A DNA stretch of 64,000 bases from contig NZ_CP034086.1 in assembly GCF_003855495.1 (NCBI RefSeq), positions 3,137,501 to 3,201,500 on the forward strand, read 5' to 3'. The DNA is from Methylocystis rosea. Its GTDB lineage: Bacteria; Pseudomonadota; Alphaproteobacteria; Rhizobiales; Beijerinckiaceae. Positions 18,328-27,149 of this stretch are shown here, piece by piece. Numbering within the stretch: the first letter of the stretch is position 1; every line of letters starts with the position of its first letter. A program made the position numbers and the translations under genes. The notes under the pieces were generated by a model that saw only the letters and a list, made by a program, of their open reading frames with translations, ran no database searches and was not told where the DNA came from.

Positions 18328-18774
18328 TTACTCCACCACCTCAAGGCCCATCGCGCGGGCGGAGCCGGCGATCATCGACATCGCGGATTCGATCGAAGCG
18401 CAGTTGAGATCGACGATCTTCTTTTCCGCGATGTCGCGGATCTGCGCCTGTGTGATCTTTCCGACGACGTTGCGGCCCGGCAATTTGGAGCCGGAGGCCG
18501 GCTTCTTGCCGATCTTGAGGCCCACCGCCTTCTTGAGGAAGAAGCTGACCGGCGGCTGCTTCATTTCGAAGGTGAAGGAGCGGTCCTGATAGGCGGTGAT
18601 GACGACGGGGATGGGCGTCCCCTTCTCGATCTGTCCCGTCTTGGCGTTGAACGCCTTGCAGAACTCCATGATGTTGAGGCCGCGCTGGCCGAGCGCGGGA
18701 CCGATCGGCGGCGACGGATTGGCCGCGCCGGCCGGCACTTGCAGTTTGATATAGCCGGCGATTTTCTTCGCCAT
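18328..18774 (-). CDS. rplK: 50S ribosomal protein L11
   Basis: 148 residues, standard length. The N-terminal domain ([39 protein letters not shown]) carries the proline-rich hinge that binds elongation factors and release factors. The C-terminal domain binds the 23S GTPase centre. It starts after GGAG and is followed by rplA. In most bacteria nusG lies directly upstream, but here a gene on the opposite strand lies between them. Confidence 0.98.
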   Translation of the reverse strand: MAKKIAGYIKLQVPAGAANPSPPIGPALGQRGLNIMEFCKAFNAKTGQIEKGTPIPVVITAYQDRSFTFEMKQPPVSFFLKKAVGLKIGKKPASGSKLPGRNVVGKITQAQIRDIAEKKIVDLNCASIESAMSMIAGSARAMGLEVVE

Positions 18775-19091
18775 TTGCTTTCTCCAACGTTTGACGCCCG
18801 CCGCGATTTTTCACGCGTCGGCGCCGGTTGCAGTTCGTGGTCCGGTCTGAGCTCCCCAATGGCGTCGGGGCAGACCCGCCACGTATGATGTCCAGCGCAA
18901 AGTTGCCGCAGGAACCCGAGCTTCTAAGCGATGCCCGAGAAATGATCAACTGCCTGATCTGAATCGAACAAATCTGTTAATTTGGGGGTCGGCAAAAGCC
19001 CGGATTGTAAGCTCATCAACTTGGCAGAACCGTTGGTTCCAGGCTCATTAATATTGAGAAATCAAGCAGATCTGAGAGGTCAGCCCAGAAT
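18775..19091. other. Leader of rplK and left edge of the inserted block
   Basis: The part next to rplK is GC-rich and should carry the leader or promoter of rplK-rplA, including a possible hairpin GACGC/GCGTC at about 18795-18821. From about 18900 the composition becomes more AT-rich and must contain the promoter of the gene at 19092. No direct repeat, tRNA or integrase scar marking a junction was seen. Confidence 0.55.
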
Positions 19092-20228
19092 ATGCTGTCT
19101 CGAAATAAGCCCTGTTTCTGTGGAAGCGGAAAACGCTTCAAGCACTGTCATGGTGCCTACACCATCAATCGTCCCGACGCGCCGATAGAGAACTGGCATG
19201 TTGTGCCGCAATATGTGCGCGACGCCTTCAACCAAGGCCAAATGGCAAAGGTGAGGCATTATCAGCAATTTGGTCTGCATCGCCCTCCTCTAGTTGCGGG
19301 CAGTGACCGCGATCGCTTCATCGTTCGCGGGGATCAAATTCTGCATTGGGCTGGCGGAGGCAGCTTTCTCAACTTTTTGGAGTCTGACTTACTTCGCGAC
19401 ATGGGCGAAGGGTTTCGCCGCAATGAAGCACATCCTCTCCACGTATGGTGGAAGTCTATGCGTGCCCATGCCGAGGCTTACAGTAAGTCTGGCGCGCACG
19501 GCAAAATTCTGTCGACAGTGGCAGCAATTAACTTCTTCACCGTCGCTCACGATCTTTTTATCATCGCCGACAATGCGAGACCCAGGGAGCGGCTGTTGAA
19601 GTCGCTACGAGTCCCAGATCAATTCCACGGCGCGCGCCACGAGTTAATGGTCGCCGCTTCCCTTGTGCGGGCGGGCTTCAAGATCGACTTTTCTGACGAA
19701 ACGGATTCTGACCGGAAACATTGCGATGCAACAGCAATACACAGAAGGACGGCCCGAAGCTATTTCGTCGAAATGAAAGCAAAGGGCCGACCCGGCATCC
19801 TGGGCAAACCTGGCCCGAGTCCCTCGCCGGACGAAATGAAGCGCGACGTTTCTCGTCTACTCCGAGTTGCCTTGGAAAAGCCAGCCTCTGGCGAGCGACT
19901 TATCTTTCTTGATATGAATTTACCTCCAATGCCGTCGGGGACTGATGAGGGTGTATGGTGGCAGAGCGATGCTATCGCTTCAGTCCGCGCAGTAGAAAAG
20001 CAGCCGGGTAATTTAAAGCCTGACATATCGGCATTTATTGTTTTCACCAATGTCCCAAGCTACCAGATGGGGATGGAAGATTATTACGCTGGGCTTGAGA
20101 TCGCCTTTACTGCTTTCCGCAAGCCGGGTTTCGCCACAGAGACAACGCTGCTTGGCGATCGCTACCCTGACATCGCCGATTTGTTTAACGCGCTCAAGGC
20201 GCATGACTTAGTGCCCGACTCATTTTAG
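19092..20228 (+). CDS. SEC-C motif protein with nuclease-like core
   Basis: 378 residues. The N-terminus carries a SEC-C zinc motif: C8, C10, C19 and H20 in PCFCGSGKRFKHCHG. A middle region (about 180-230) has the spacing of a PD-(D/E)XK nuclease core: E184 in a helix (HELMVAASLVRAGF), D212 in CDAT and the E-M-K triplet at 227-229 on a beta strand (SYFVEMKAK). The nuclease reading is an inference from this pattern. The gene runs against the ribosomal operon and sits between nusG and rplK. Base composition is less GC-rich than its neighbours. A defence or mobile accessory role is possible but unproven. Confidence 0.75.
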   Translation: MLSRNKPCFCGSGKRFKHCHGAYTINRPDAPIENWHVVPQYVRDAFNQGQMAKVRHYQQFGLHRPPLVAGSDRDRFIVRGDQILHWAGGGSFLNFLESDLLRDMGEGFRRNEAHPLHVWWKSMRAHAEAYSKSGAHGKILSTVAAINFFTVAHDLFIIADNARPRERLLKSLRVPDQFHGARHELMVAASLVRAGFKIDFSDETDSDRKHCDATAIHRRTARSYFVEMKAKGRPGILGKPGPSPSPDEMKRDVSRLLRVALEKPASGERLIFLDMNLPPMPSGTDEGVWWQSDAIASVRAVEKQPGNLKPDISAFIVFTNVPSYQMGMEDYYAGLEIAFTAFRKPGFATETTLLGDRYPDIADLFNALKAHDLVPDSF

Positions 20229-20318
20229 CGACCAGGGCTAAGTTCCGTTGAACGAGAATTGTCGTAGCGCCTCAGAAAAACGGGTGCGAAAACCTCCTCG
20301 TTCCGTCCGCAATAGACC

Positions 20319-20666
20319 TCAGTGCCCCTCGGGCGTGAGTCCTACATGTTGTTCGAGGCGGCGTAAGCGCTCTTCGAATTCGGTCAGCAGAACTCCGTGC
20401 CCGATTTGCGAGGAATGATATTCCATCACCGAGCGGCGCAGCCCGGAAATCTGGTCACTCAGGCGCTTCTCCTGCTCCTTGATCTGCTTTTCCAGATTCA
20501 TCATGTCCGAGGCCACGTCGGCGCGCAGCGAATGAATCTCAGAGCTAAGCTCCGAGCGGACGTCAGCTAGGTCGCTCTTCGTCGCCATCTCTTCGCGAAG
20601 GCCATCCACCTTCGCGTCGATCTTGCGCAGCAGCGCCAGCGTGAAATTCTCGGGCTCGTCGCTCAT
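20319..20666 (-). CDS. Small coiled-coil protein
   Basis: 115 residues from ATG 20666; an in-frame ATG at 20708 is an alternative. Residues 15-75 (KIDAKVDGLREEMATKSDL through KQIKEQEKRLSDQ) follow heptad spacing with Leu/Ile/Val at a/d positions. The C-terminus has another short helix (TEFEERLRRLEQHVGL). Similar small helical proteins are frequent in Rhizobiales without known function. It lies downstream of nusG, separated by a palindromic repeat, so it may be on an extended transcript. Confidence 0.7.
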   Translation of the reverse strand: MSDEPENFTLALLRKIDAKVDGLREEMATKSDLADVRSELSSEIHSLRADVASDMMNLEKQIKEQEKRLSDQISGLRRSVMEYHSSQIGHGVLLTEFEERLRRLEQHVGLTPEGH

Positions 20667-20756
20667 CGCGGCTCCGATCGCCGCTGAACACGGGCGGCGT
20701 TCTTTCATAACATGATTTTGCAAAAGCGCGGGACGAACCCAGTTGATCCGAGCCTC

Positions 20757-20873
20757 TACCTCGCCCCGTGCGGGGAGGTCGATCGCCGCAGGAGATCGGG
20801 TTGGGGATGCTTTGCACCCCGCCCGGCTTGCTGCGCAAGCCACCCTCCCCGTCAAGGGGAGGGATGCGCCTCT
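20757..20873. repeat. REP-like mosaic palindrome downstream of nusG
   Basis: Several short palindromes lie in a row: CCCCGTGCGGGG, GGATGCTTTGCACC, GCTTGCTGCGCAAGC and CCTCCCCGTCAAGGGGAGG. The outer parts are complementary. The order resembles the element at 60003-60128, so the two probably belong to one dispersed family. Confidence 0.75.
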
Positions 20874-20889
20874 TCCGGCAGCAGGCGGC

Positions 20890-21420
20890 TTAAACCTTCT
20901 CGACCTGGGCGAACTCCAGCTCGACCGGCGTCGGCCGGCCGAAGATCGACACGGCGACCTTGAGGCGTGAACGCGCCTCGTCGATTTCTTCGACGAGGCC
21001 GTTGAAAGAGGCGAAAGGCCCGTCGGCGACGCGCACCGTCTCGCCCACCTCGAACATGATCGTCGGCTTTGGCCGCTCGACGCCATCGGCGACCTGGCCC
21101 TTGATGCGCAGGGCCTCTTCTTCGCTGATCGGCATCGGCTTGTTGTCGGCGCCCAGAAAGCCCGTGACCTTCGGCGTATTCTTGATGAGCGAGAACACCT
21201 GATCGGTGAGTTCGCATTTCACCAGCACATAGCCGGGGAAGAATTTGCGCTCGGCGGAGACCTTGCGTCCGCGCCGCACTTCCATGACCTGTTCGGTCGG
21301 GACCAGAATCTCTTCGAATTGGTCGGCGAGCCCGCGCTGCGCCGCGCCCTCGCGGATCGCCTCGGCGACCTTCTTTTCGAAGTTCGAATAGGCGTGGACG
21401 ATGTACCAGCGCATGCTCAT
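20890..21420 (-). CDS. nusG: Transcription termination/antitermination factor NusG
   Basis: 176 residues. The NGN domain begins [20 protein letters not shown] and includes [14 protein letters not shown]. The C-terminal KOW domain (about 120-176) contains [23 protein letters not shown] and ends FAQVEKV. NusG links RNA polymerase with Rho or the ribosome. MSMRW allows start at either Met. It lies 24 bases after secE, but the usual rplK-rplA continuation is displaced by about 2.1 kb of other sequence. Confidence 0.97.
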   Translation of the reverse strand: MSMRWYIVHAYSNFEKKVAEAIREGAAQRGLADQFEEILVPTEQVMEVRRGRKVSAERKFFPGYVLVKCELTDQVFSLIKNTPKVTGFLGADNKPMPISEEEALRIKGQVADGVERPKPTIMFEVGETVRVADGPFASFNGLVEEIDEARSRLKVAVSIFGRPTPVELEFAQVEKV

Positions 21421-21444
21421 AGCGGCGCGACTAGCTCCAATTGT

Positions 21445-21636
21445 CTATCGACCGACGCCCAGCATCAACCCGACGCCGAAACGCAGCGCCGAATCGACGA
21501 CGACGAAAAAAAGGCTTGCGAATAGCACCATCAGTATGACGAGGCCGGTGGTGATGAGCGTCTCGCGCCGCGAAGGCCAGGTGACCTTGCCCGCCTCGGC
21601 GCGGACTTCCTGCAGGAATTGAAACGGATTGACCAT
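21445..21636 (-). CDS. secE: Preprotein translocase subunit SecE
   Basis: 63 residues, the short single-span form usual in alphaproteobacteria. FLQEVRAEAGKVTWPSRRET is the conserved cytosolic amphipathic helix, and residues about 30-58 form one transmembrane segment. SecE clamps SecY in the inner-membrane translocon. It precedes nusG in the common secE-nusG pair. No tRNA-Trp gene was found upstream, where many bacteria have one. Confidence 0.95.
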   Translation of the reverse strand: MVNPFQFLQEVRAEAGKVTWPSRRETLITTGLVILMVLFASLFFVVVDSALRFGVGLMLGVGR

Positions 21637-21835
21637 TCGGCTACCGGGCTGTGCGGGGGCGCGCGATCCACCCCTCTGAACTCACGTCGCGAATGACTCG
21701 CGCCGTAAAACGATCGCGGCGCGGGACCTGCCGGCCGCGCGCCACGAATTCAAGCGGCTTATAGCCCCTTAGCGCCGCGCCGCCAAGCGAAAAACGCGGG
21801 AGCCCCGGGCCACCGACGCCGGGTCGTCCTGCCGT

Positions 21836-23056
21836 TCACGGCGTCGCGTCGGCAGGCTGGCCGGCGCTGGCCTTCGCCAGCTCGACGAGATCGGGCGGCA
21901 GCAATCGCGCCTCCTCTTCGGTGATGGACGCCACCCTTCCGGCGAGGTTCGAGCCGAGCCGCGCCATCGCTTCTTTCAGGTTTGGAGGATCGTAAGGACT
22001 ATTGGCGCCATAGATGTTGCAGCTGCGACCGAGCTTGGCCAGCACGCTCCAATGGACCTTCTCATTGACCTGTTCCTCGGCGGGATCGCCGCCGGAGCTG
22101 AAAAAACTGTTGGCGGGCGCCCCGGCCGGAAACATCTCGCGGCTGCGCGGAAAGTTCCTGTCGATCGGATATTTCTCGGCGGAATCGGGGATGTTTCCGT
22201 CGATATTGGGCTTCAGCGCGCGCCGGATCGCCGCTTCGTCGAAGGAGAGTCCAGTGAGCGCCTGCGTGCGCGCAATCATCCAGATCAAAGCGATGTCCGA
22301 AAGGCCAGATTCCGGATAGCCGCCGCCCACGTTGCAATGAACGCCCGGAAACCAGTTCTGCTCGATGTTCGAGGGATGCGGCGTCCCTTTCTTCACCGTC
22401 CAGAAAGTCGGCGTAAAGGGACGGCGGCGCTCGTCGACGCCGATCGCGTGCAGCGCGTGGTCGACATGCGGACCGAGCTGCGTGTCCTCAAAACCGCCGA
22501 ACACCGCCAGCGTGACGTAGCGGCCGAGCGGCGCAAGCCCACTGAAACCGGCGGGCACGCCATATGAGCCGACGGTGTCGAAAACGCCGAGCAGCTTGAT
22601 GCGATTGTTCGCCTGAACGTCGGGATCGCTCGGCGGCGCGCCGAGCCGCGCCGCCTTCTTCGCGCTCTTGTTGGTCTTCACGATGTCGAAGATGTTTTTG
22701 TCTTTTGTCTTTCGGATGCCGCAGGCGCCGATCAGGCCGGCCAAGGCGCGGGCGGCATAGGCGCCGCGCGAAAATCCATAAATATACAGCTCTTGATCGT
22801 CCCGATAATTGTCGACGACCCAATTGTAGGCGTCCTGCACGATGGTCCGCAGGCCGAGGCCGGCGGCGCCGCCGACGATCTTGAATCCTTCGGCGCCGAC
22901 GCCGGAAAAGTAGCGGACGTTCTGCTCGACGCCGTCCGCGCCTTTCGGCGGGATGAGCTTTTCGGCGACTTTCTCATCCCAGGACTTTTTGCAGATGCTG
23001 GTGAAATCGCGCGGCGTATTCCATGTGCCGTCGAGCAGGATAATGTTGCGAATCAT
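21836..23056 (-). CDS. DUF2235 alpha/beta-hydrolase-like protein
   Basis: 406 residues from ATG 23056 with a clear GGAGG site; the longer upstream frame lacks one. The N-terminus NIILLDGTWNTPRD is typical of DUF2235, and the nucleophile elbow GFSRG (residues 94-98, Ser-96) is followed by AYAARALAGLIGACG. FDTVGSYG and an HALHAIGVDERRRPFTPTFW segment complete the family pattern. The domain is shared with type VI secretion phospholipase effectors (Tle1), but no T6SS, VgrG or immunity gene is visible nearby. No signal peptide was seen. A cytosolic lipase or esterase is the cautious reading. Confidence 0.85.
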   Translation of the reverse strand: MIRNIILLDGTWNTPRDFTSICKKSWDEKVAEKLIPPKGADGVEQNVRYFSGVGAEGFKIVGGAAGLGLRTIVQDAYNWVVDNYRDDQELYIYGFSRGAYAARALAGLIGACGIRKTKDKNIFDIVKTNKSAKKAARLGAPPSDPDVQANNRIKLLGVFDTVGSYGVPAGFSGLAPLGRYVTLAVFGGFEDTQLGPHVDHALHAIGVDERRRPFTPTFWTVKKGTPHPSNIEQNWFPGVHCNVGGGYPESGLSDIALIWMIARTQALTGLSFDEAAIRRALKPNIDGNIPDSAEKYPIDRNFPRSREMFPAGAPANSFFSSGGDPAEEQVNEKVHWSVLAKLGRSCNIYGANSPYDPPNLKEAMARLGSNLAGRVASITEEEARLLPPDLVELAKASAGQPADATP

Positions 23057-23219
23057 TTTTTCCTCCAACAGCTTAAGCAACTGCGGACAAAAGAGCGTCA
23101 GGGCGCTTTGCGATGCTGACGCGGTTTGGCGGCGCCGGCAAGCGAAGAGGACATATTTGCCCAAGACGGGCGCTCGCCGTTATGAGAAGCCAAACCTCAG
23201 CCAAGCATTGGAGAAACGG

Positions 23220-23561
23220 ATGCGCGCAGGTTTGCTTTTCTTGGCCGCATGCGCCGCGGCTGGCCTCGCCGGCTGCAACGCCGCGCGCCAACCGCAGATC
23301 GTTCCTCCGGGACCAGCAGACCCGCCGCCGGCGCGGATGGGCGAAGCGCCTCCGCCGGACGCCCCGGGCTGCGCCGGCGCCGTCGCCCGCTATCGCTCAG
23401 TGATCGACAATGATCTCGCGATGGGACACGTCAATAAGAGCGTCCATGCTCAGATCTCGAATGAGATCGGCGAGGCGGCGTCAGCCTGCTCCAACGGTCA
23501 GGACGGCCGCGCGCTATCGCTGCTGCGCGCCTCGAAATCGCGGCACGGCTATCCAGGGTGA
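23220..23561 (+). CDS. Small lipoprotein
   Basis: 113 residues from ATG 23220. Residues 1-19 are a signal with lipobox LAGC, and Cys-19 is the probable lipidation site. A Pro-rich linker (about 25-50) leads to a helical domain with two cysteines (GCAGAVARYRSVI and ASACSNGQDG) that may form a disulfide. It ends SKSRHGYPG. The layout resembles small Rhizobiales lipoproteins of unknown function. The frame is open further upstream, inside the promoter region of the DUF2235 gene, but that part is not credible coding. Confidence 0.75.
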   Translation: MRAGLLFLAACAAAGLAGCNAARQPQIVPPGPADPPPARMGEAPPPDAPGCAGAVARYRSVIDNDLAMGHVNKSVHAQISNEIGEAASACSNGQDGRALSLLRASKSRHGYPG

Positions 23562-23684
23562 GGCGCGCGCCCCTGCGACATCAGCTTGGAAGCGCTCCAG
23601 ACTAGATTGATTGACCTCATGTTTTGGGCTTCTTACTTTTGATGAGGACGCGGCGGGACCGTCGGCGCTCAGCGAACTCGGGAG

Positions 23685-24026
23685 ATGCGGTTTTTGAAGC
23701 GCGACCATTTTGTGGGGGTCCTCGTGGCCTCGGTTATGGGCATTTCCGCCGCCGCTGCGGCTGAGAACGCCTTTACGCTCACGATCAAGGATCACCGCTT
23801 CGAACCGGCCGAACTTCGCGTTCCAGCCAATCAGCCGGCGACGCTGACCGTGAAGAACCTCGACGCCACGCCCGAAGAATTTGAAAGCAAGAGCCTGCGG
23901 ATCGAGAAGGTGATCCCCGGCAATAGCGAGGCGACCTTCACGCTTCGGCCGCTGAAAGCCGGCCGCTACAAATTCGAAGGCGAGTTTCACGATAATACGG
24001 CCAAGGGCGAGGTCATCGCGGAATAG
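23685..24026 (+). CDS. Periplasmic cupredoxin-like iron-uptake partner
   Basis: 113 residues. A signal peptide ends at about residue 26 (ISAAAAA), followed by a single cupredoxin-fold domain (FTLTIKDHRFEPAELRVPANQPATLTV, then KAGRYKFEGEFHDNTAKGEV). No cysteine is present in the mature part, so a type 1 blue copper centre is unlikely; His and Glu residues remain as possible ligands. The next gene, an FTR1 permease, begins two bases after the stop. The pair looks like an Efe/FTR1-type iron importer, with this protein delivering or oxidising Fe in the periplasm. Confidence 0.85.
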   Translation: MRFLKRDHFVGVLVASVMGISAAAAAENAFTLTIKDHRFEPAELRVPANQPATLTVKNLDATPEEFESKSLRIEKVIPGNSEATFTLRPLKAGRYKFEGEFHDNTAKGEVIAE

Positions 24027-24028
24027 CC

Positions 24029-24862
24029 ATGCTCGGCGCGCTCATCATCGTCTTCCGCGAGGCCATCGAAGCCGGTCTCATCATTGGCATTGTTCTGGCC
24101 GTGACGCGCGGCGTCGCCGGCTCTCGCGGCTTCGTCGCTGCCGGCGTCGGAGTTGGCGCGCTGGGCGCGATTGTCGTCGCCGCTTTCGCCGACCGGCTCT
24201 CGCAAGCTTTCGCCGGCAGCGGGCAGGAGCTCTTTAACGCCTCGATCCTCGCGATCGCCGTCGTCATGCTCGTCTGGCACAACATCTGGATGGCGCAGCA
24301 TGGGCGCGAGCTGGCGCAGAACCTTTCCGACGTCGGGCGGGCGGTGGCGCGCGGCGACGAGACGCTCTTCGCGCTGACGGCCGTCGTCGGACTGGCCGTC
24401 TTGCGCGAGGGCGCCGAGGTGGCGCTGTTTCTTTACGGCATTCTCGCCTCTGGCGAATCCGGCTGGGACGTCTTCGCCGGGGGACTCGCCGGACTGGCGC
24501 TCGGCGCGTTGACGAGCGTCGCGACATTCTATGGGCTCGTCGCGATCCCCCCGCGGCGCCTATTCGCCGTAACGACATGGCTCATCACGCTGCTCGCCGC
24601 CGGCCTTGCGGCGCAATGCGTCGCTTTTCTGCAGCAGGCGGGCTTCGTGACGGCGCTCTCCGACACCGCCTGGGACTCGTCGTGGATTTTGTCGGATAAG
24701 AGCATCGTCGGCCGGGTGCTGCACACGCTGATCGGCTATGCCGACCAGCCTTCCGCCATGCAGGTCGCAGTGTATCTCGCGACGCTCGTCGTCATCGTCG
24801 CGGCCACCAAATTTTTTGCCGCGCGGCCGCCTTCGGCCTCGGTGGGCGCTCCGGCGGAGTAG
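24029..24862 (+). CDS. FTR1 family iron permease
   Basis: 277 residues with seven likely transmembrane segments. Two REXXE motifs essential for Fe transport in this family are visible: REAIE near residue 11 and REGAE near residue 132. The C-terminus (about 230-265) contains YADQPSAMQVAVYLATLVVIV. It lies two bases after the cupredoxin gene, so they are co-translated. Unlike EfeUOB, no DyP-type peroxidase gene follows. The convergent PBP gene ends 38 bases away. Confidence 0.9.
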   Translation: MLGALIIVFREAIEAGLIIGIVLAVTRGVAGSRGFVAAGVGVGALGAIVVAAFADRLSQAFAGSGQELFNASILAIAVVMLVWHNIWMAQHGRELAQNLSDVGRAVARGDETLFALTAVVGLAVLREGAEVALFLYGILASGESGWDVFAGGLAGLALGALTSVATFYGLVAIPPRRLFAVTTWLITLLAAGLAAQCVAFLQQAGFVTALSDTAWDSSWILSDKSIVGRVLHTLIGYADQPSAMQVAVYLATLVVIVAATKFFAARPPSASVGAPAE

Positions 24863-24899
24863 CGTCTGGCGGTCGCGCGCGCGGCGATCGACCGCTGCC

Positions 24900-27149
24900 T
24901 CAGCCGCCGCCGAAGAGATCCTCGAATATGCTTCTATCCGGCGCCCCGCGCCTCTGCCGCGGCCGTTCGATCGAGCCGACCGTCGGGATGTCTTCCGGCG
25001 GCAGAAGATCGTCGATCGCGCGAGGCGGCGGCGACCTGGGCGGAGCGTCGCGTGGCGCGGGCGACGCCTCCGCTACGGGCGGTTGGTCGGGCGAGTCGGC
25101 GGGGATATGCGCGGGCGGTCGCGGCGCCGGCGTCGTTCTCGCGGACTGCGGCCGGGGCGCAGGCCTCGACTCCCCGGTGAACAAGCCGATGAGGTCATCC
25201 ATCGGCTTGGCGATCTCCTCGGGGAGCGTAATGTTCTCTGACCGCCAGGCGCCCGCGGGCAGTCCGGCGACGGGTTGGCCCTTCAAGGCGACGCTCATGA
25301 AGCGGCTCCAGATTTCGACCGGCAGATTGCCCCCGGAAGCTTTTTTCGTCGGCGAGTTGTCGTCGTTGCCGAGCCAGACGCCCGCGACCAGCCGGCCCGT
25401 GTAGCCGACGAACCAGGCGTCGCGGAAATCCTGGCTCGTGCCGGTTTTGCCGGCGGCGTTCCATCCCGGAAGCTCGGCCTTGCGGGCGGTGCCGGTGAGC
25501 AGCGTCTCGCGCATCATGTCGTTCATCATCGCCACATATTGCGGCGCGATGACGCGGCCGAGCGACGCATTCTTGCGCTGATAGAGAGTCTTGCCGGCGG
25601 CGGTCTTCACCTTGAGAATGACATGCGGTTGGACGCCGATCCCGCCATTGGCGAAAGGCGTATAGGCGGCGACGAGCTCCAGCGGCGTCACCTCCGACGT
25701 GCCGAGCGCGATCGAAGCGTTCGCCTGCAGGTCGGACTGGACGCCGAGGCGATGCGCAGTCTTCGCCACGGCCTTGGGGCCGACTTCGAGGCCCACGCGC
25801 ACGGCCACGGTGTTGAGCGACAGCGACAGCGCCTTGGTGAGCGTGACGGGTCCGAGATATTGACGGCTGTAGTTTTCGGGCCGCCAGCCTTTGACGTCGA
25901 GCGGCCCATCCTCGCGCACGGACTCAGGGGTAAGTCCCTGTTCGAGCCCCGTCAGATAGACAAAGGGTTTGAAGGCGGAGCCGGGTTGGCGTTTCGCCGA
26001 GACCGCGCGATTGAACTGGCTGGCCGAATAGTCGCGTCCGCCGACGAGCGCCCGGATCGCGCCTGTGGGATCGAGGGCGACGATCGCGCCCTGGGCGACG
26101 CCGAATTTCGCGCCTTTCTCGTCGAGCTCCTGCTTGAGCGCGCCTTCCGCCGCCATCTCCATGCGCGCGTCGATCGTCGTTGTGACGACGATGTCCTGGT
26201 CGATCGCGCCGATCGTGTCGTCGAGCATGTCCATGACATAGTCGGCGGCGTAATTGATCGACCCTGCGCCGATGTCGCTCCGCGCGCGTGCGGAATGCGA
26301 CAGCGCCGTCGTCGCCGTCGACTCGCTGATATGGCCTTCCTGCGCCATGGCGGCGATCACCTGCGCCGCGCGCTCGGCCGCTCCCTCCGGATTGCGATCC
26401 GGCGCAAGCTTGCTCGGCGCCTTCATCAGCCCGGCGAGGACGGCGGCTTCAGACAAGGTGATGGTTTTCGCGCCATGGCCGAAGTAACGCTCTGCCGCGG
26501 CTTCGACGCCATAGGCGCCGGACCCGAAATAGACGCGGTTGAGGTAGAGTTCGAGGATCTGGTCCTTTGAGTATTTGTGCTCGAGCCAGAGCGCGAGGAT
26601 CGCCTCCTGGATCTTGCGCGAGATGGTGCGCTCCTGGGTCAGAAACAGGTTTTTGGCGAGCTGCTGAGTCAGGGTCGAGCCGCCCTGCATGCCGCCGCGG
26701 CCCGTGACGTTGCGGACGATGGCGCGGCCGATGCCGATCGGATCGACCCCCCAATGCGAATAGAAACGGCGATCCTCAATGGCGATGAAGGCCTTTGGGA
26801 CATAGGGCGGGAGGTCCGCGAGCCGGATCGCCGCGCCGCCGGTGTCGCCGCGGTTGGCGAGGAGTTCGCCGTTCACGTCGAGGATGGCGATATTGGGCGG
26901 GCGCTTGGGCACCGCCAGCTGATCGATCGGCGGCAGTCGCGCGCCGTAATAGACGGCGAGGCCGCCCCCGGCGATGGCTCCCCAGAGCGCCAGCGTGAAG
27001 CTCCAGTAGATCAGCGCGCCGAAGAGCGAGCGGGAGCGGCGCGGCGTTTTGCGGGCGCGCGAACGGGGCGGCGGACGGCGCTCGGCGCGCAATTCGCCGT
27101 CATCGTCGTCGTCGAACCGCGGTTCGCGACGCTTATCGCTGCGCGCCAT
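24900..27149 (-). CDS. Class A penicillin-binding protein (PBP1A type)
   Basis: 749 residues. A basic cytoplasmic N-terminus (1-42) precedes one transmembrane helix (about 43-68). The GT51 glycosyltransferase domain has EDRRFYSHWG (E125 catalytic), GGSTLTQQLAKNLF (157-170) and the RKIQEAILALWLE and KDQILELYLN motifs. The transpeptidase domain has SAFK (S391, K394), SLN (444-446) and KTGTS (568-572). A Pro/Ala-rich periplasmic tail of about 100 residues follows, and its role is unknown. It polymerises and cross-links peptidoglycan. Confidence 0.95.
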   Translation of the reverse strand: MARSDKRREPRFDDDDDGELRAERRPPPRSRARKTPRRSRSLFGALIYWSFTLALWGAIAGGGLAVYYGARLPPIDQLAVPKRPPNIAILDVNGELLANRGDTGGAAIRLADLPPYVPKAFIAIEDRRFYSHWGVDPIGIGRAIVRNVTGRGGMQGGSTLTQQLAKNLFLTQERTISRKIQEAILALWLEHKYSKDQILELYLNRVYFGSGAYGVEAAAERYFGHGAKTITLSEAAVLAGLMKAPSKLAPDRNPEGAAERAAQVIAAMAQEGHISESTATTALSHSARARSDIGAGSINYAADYVMDMLDDTIGAIDQDIVVTTTIDARMEMAAEGALKQELDEKGAKFGVAQGAIVALDPTGAIRALVGGRDYSASQFNRAVSAKRQPGSAFKPFVYLTGLEQGLTPESVREDGPLDVKGWRPENYSRQYLGPVTLTKALSLSLNTVAVRVGLEVGPKAVAKTAHRLGVQSDLQANASIALGTSEVTPLELVAAYTPFANGGIGVQPHVILKVKTAAGKTLYQRKNASLGRVIAPQYVAMMNDMMRETLLTGTARKAELPGWNAAGKTGTSQDFRDAWFVGYTGRLVAGVWLGNDDNSPTKKASGGNLPVEIWSRFMSVALKGQPVAGLPAGAWRSENITLPEEIAKPMDDLIGLFTGESRPAPRPQSARTTPAPRPPAHIPADSPDQPPVAEASPAPRDAPPRSPPPRAIDDLLPPEDIPTVGSIERPRQRRGAPDRSIFEDLFGGG

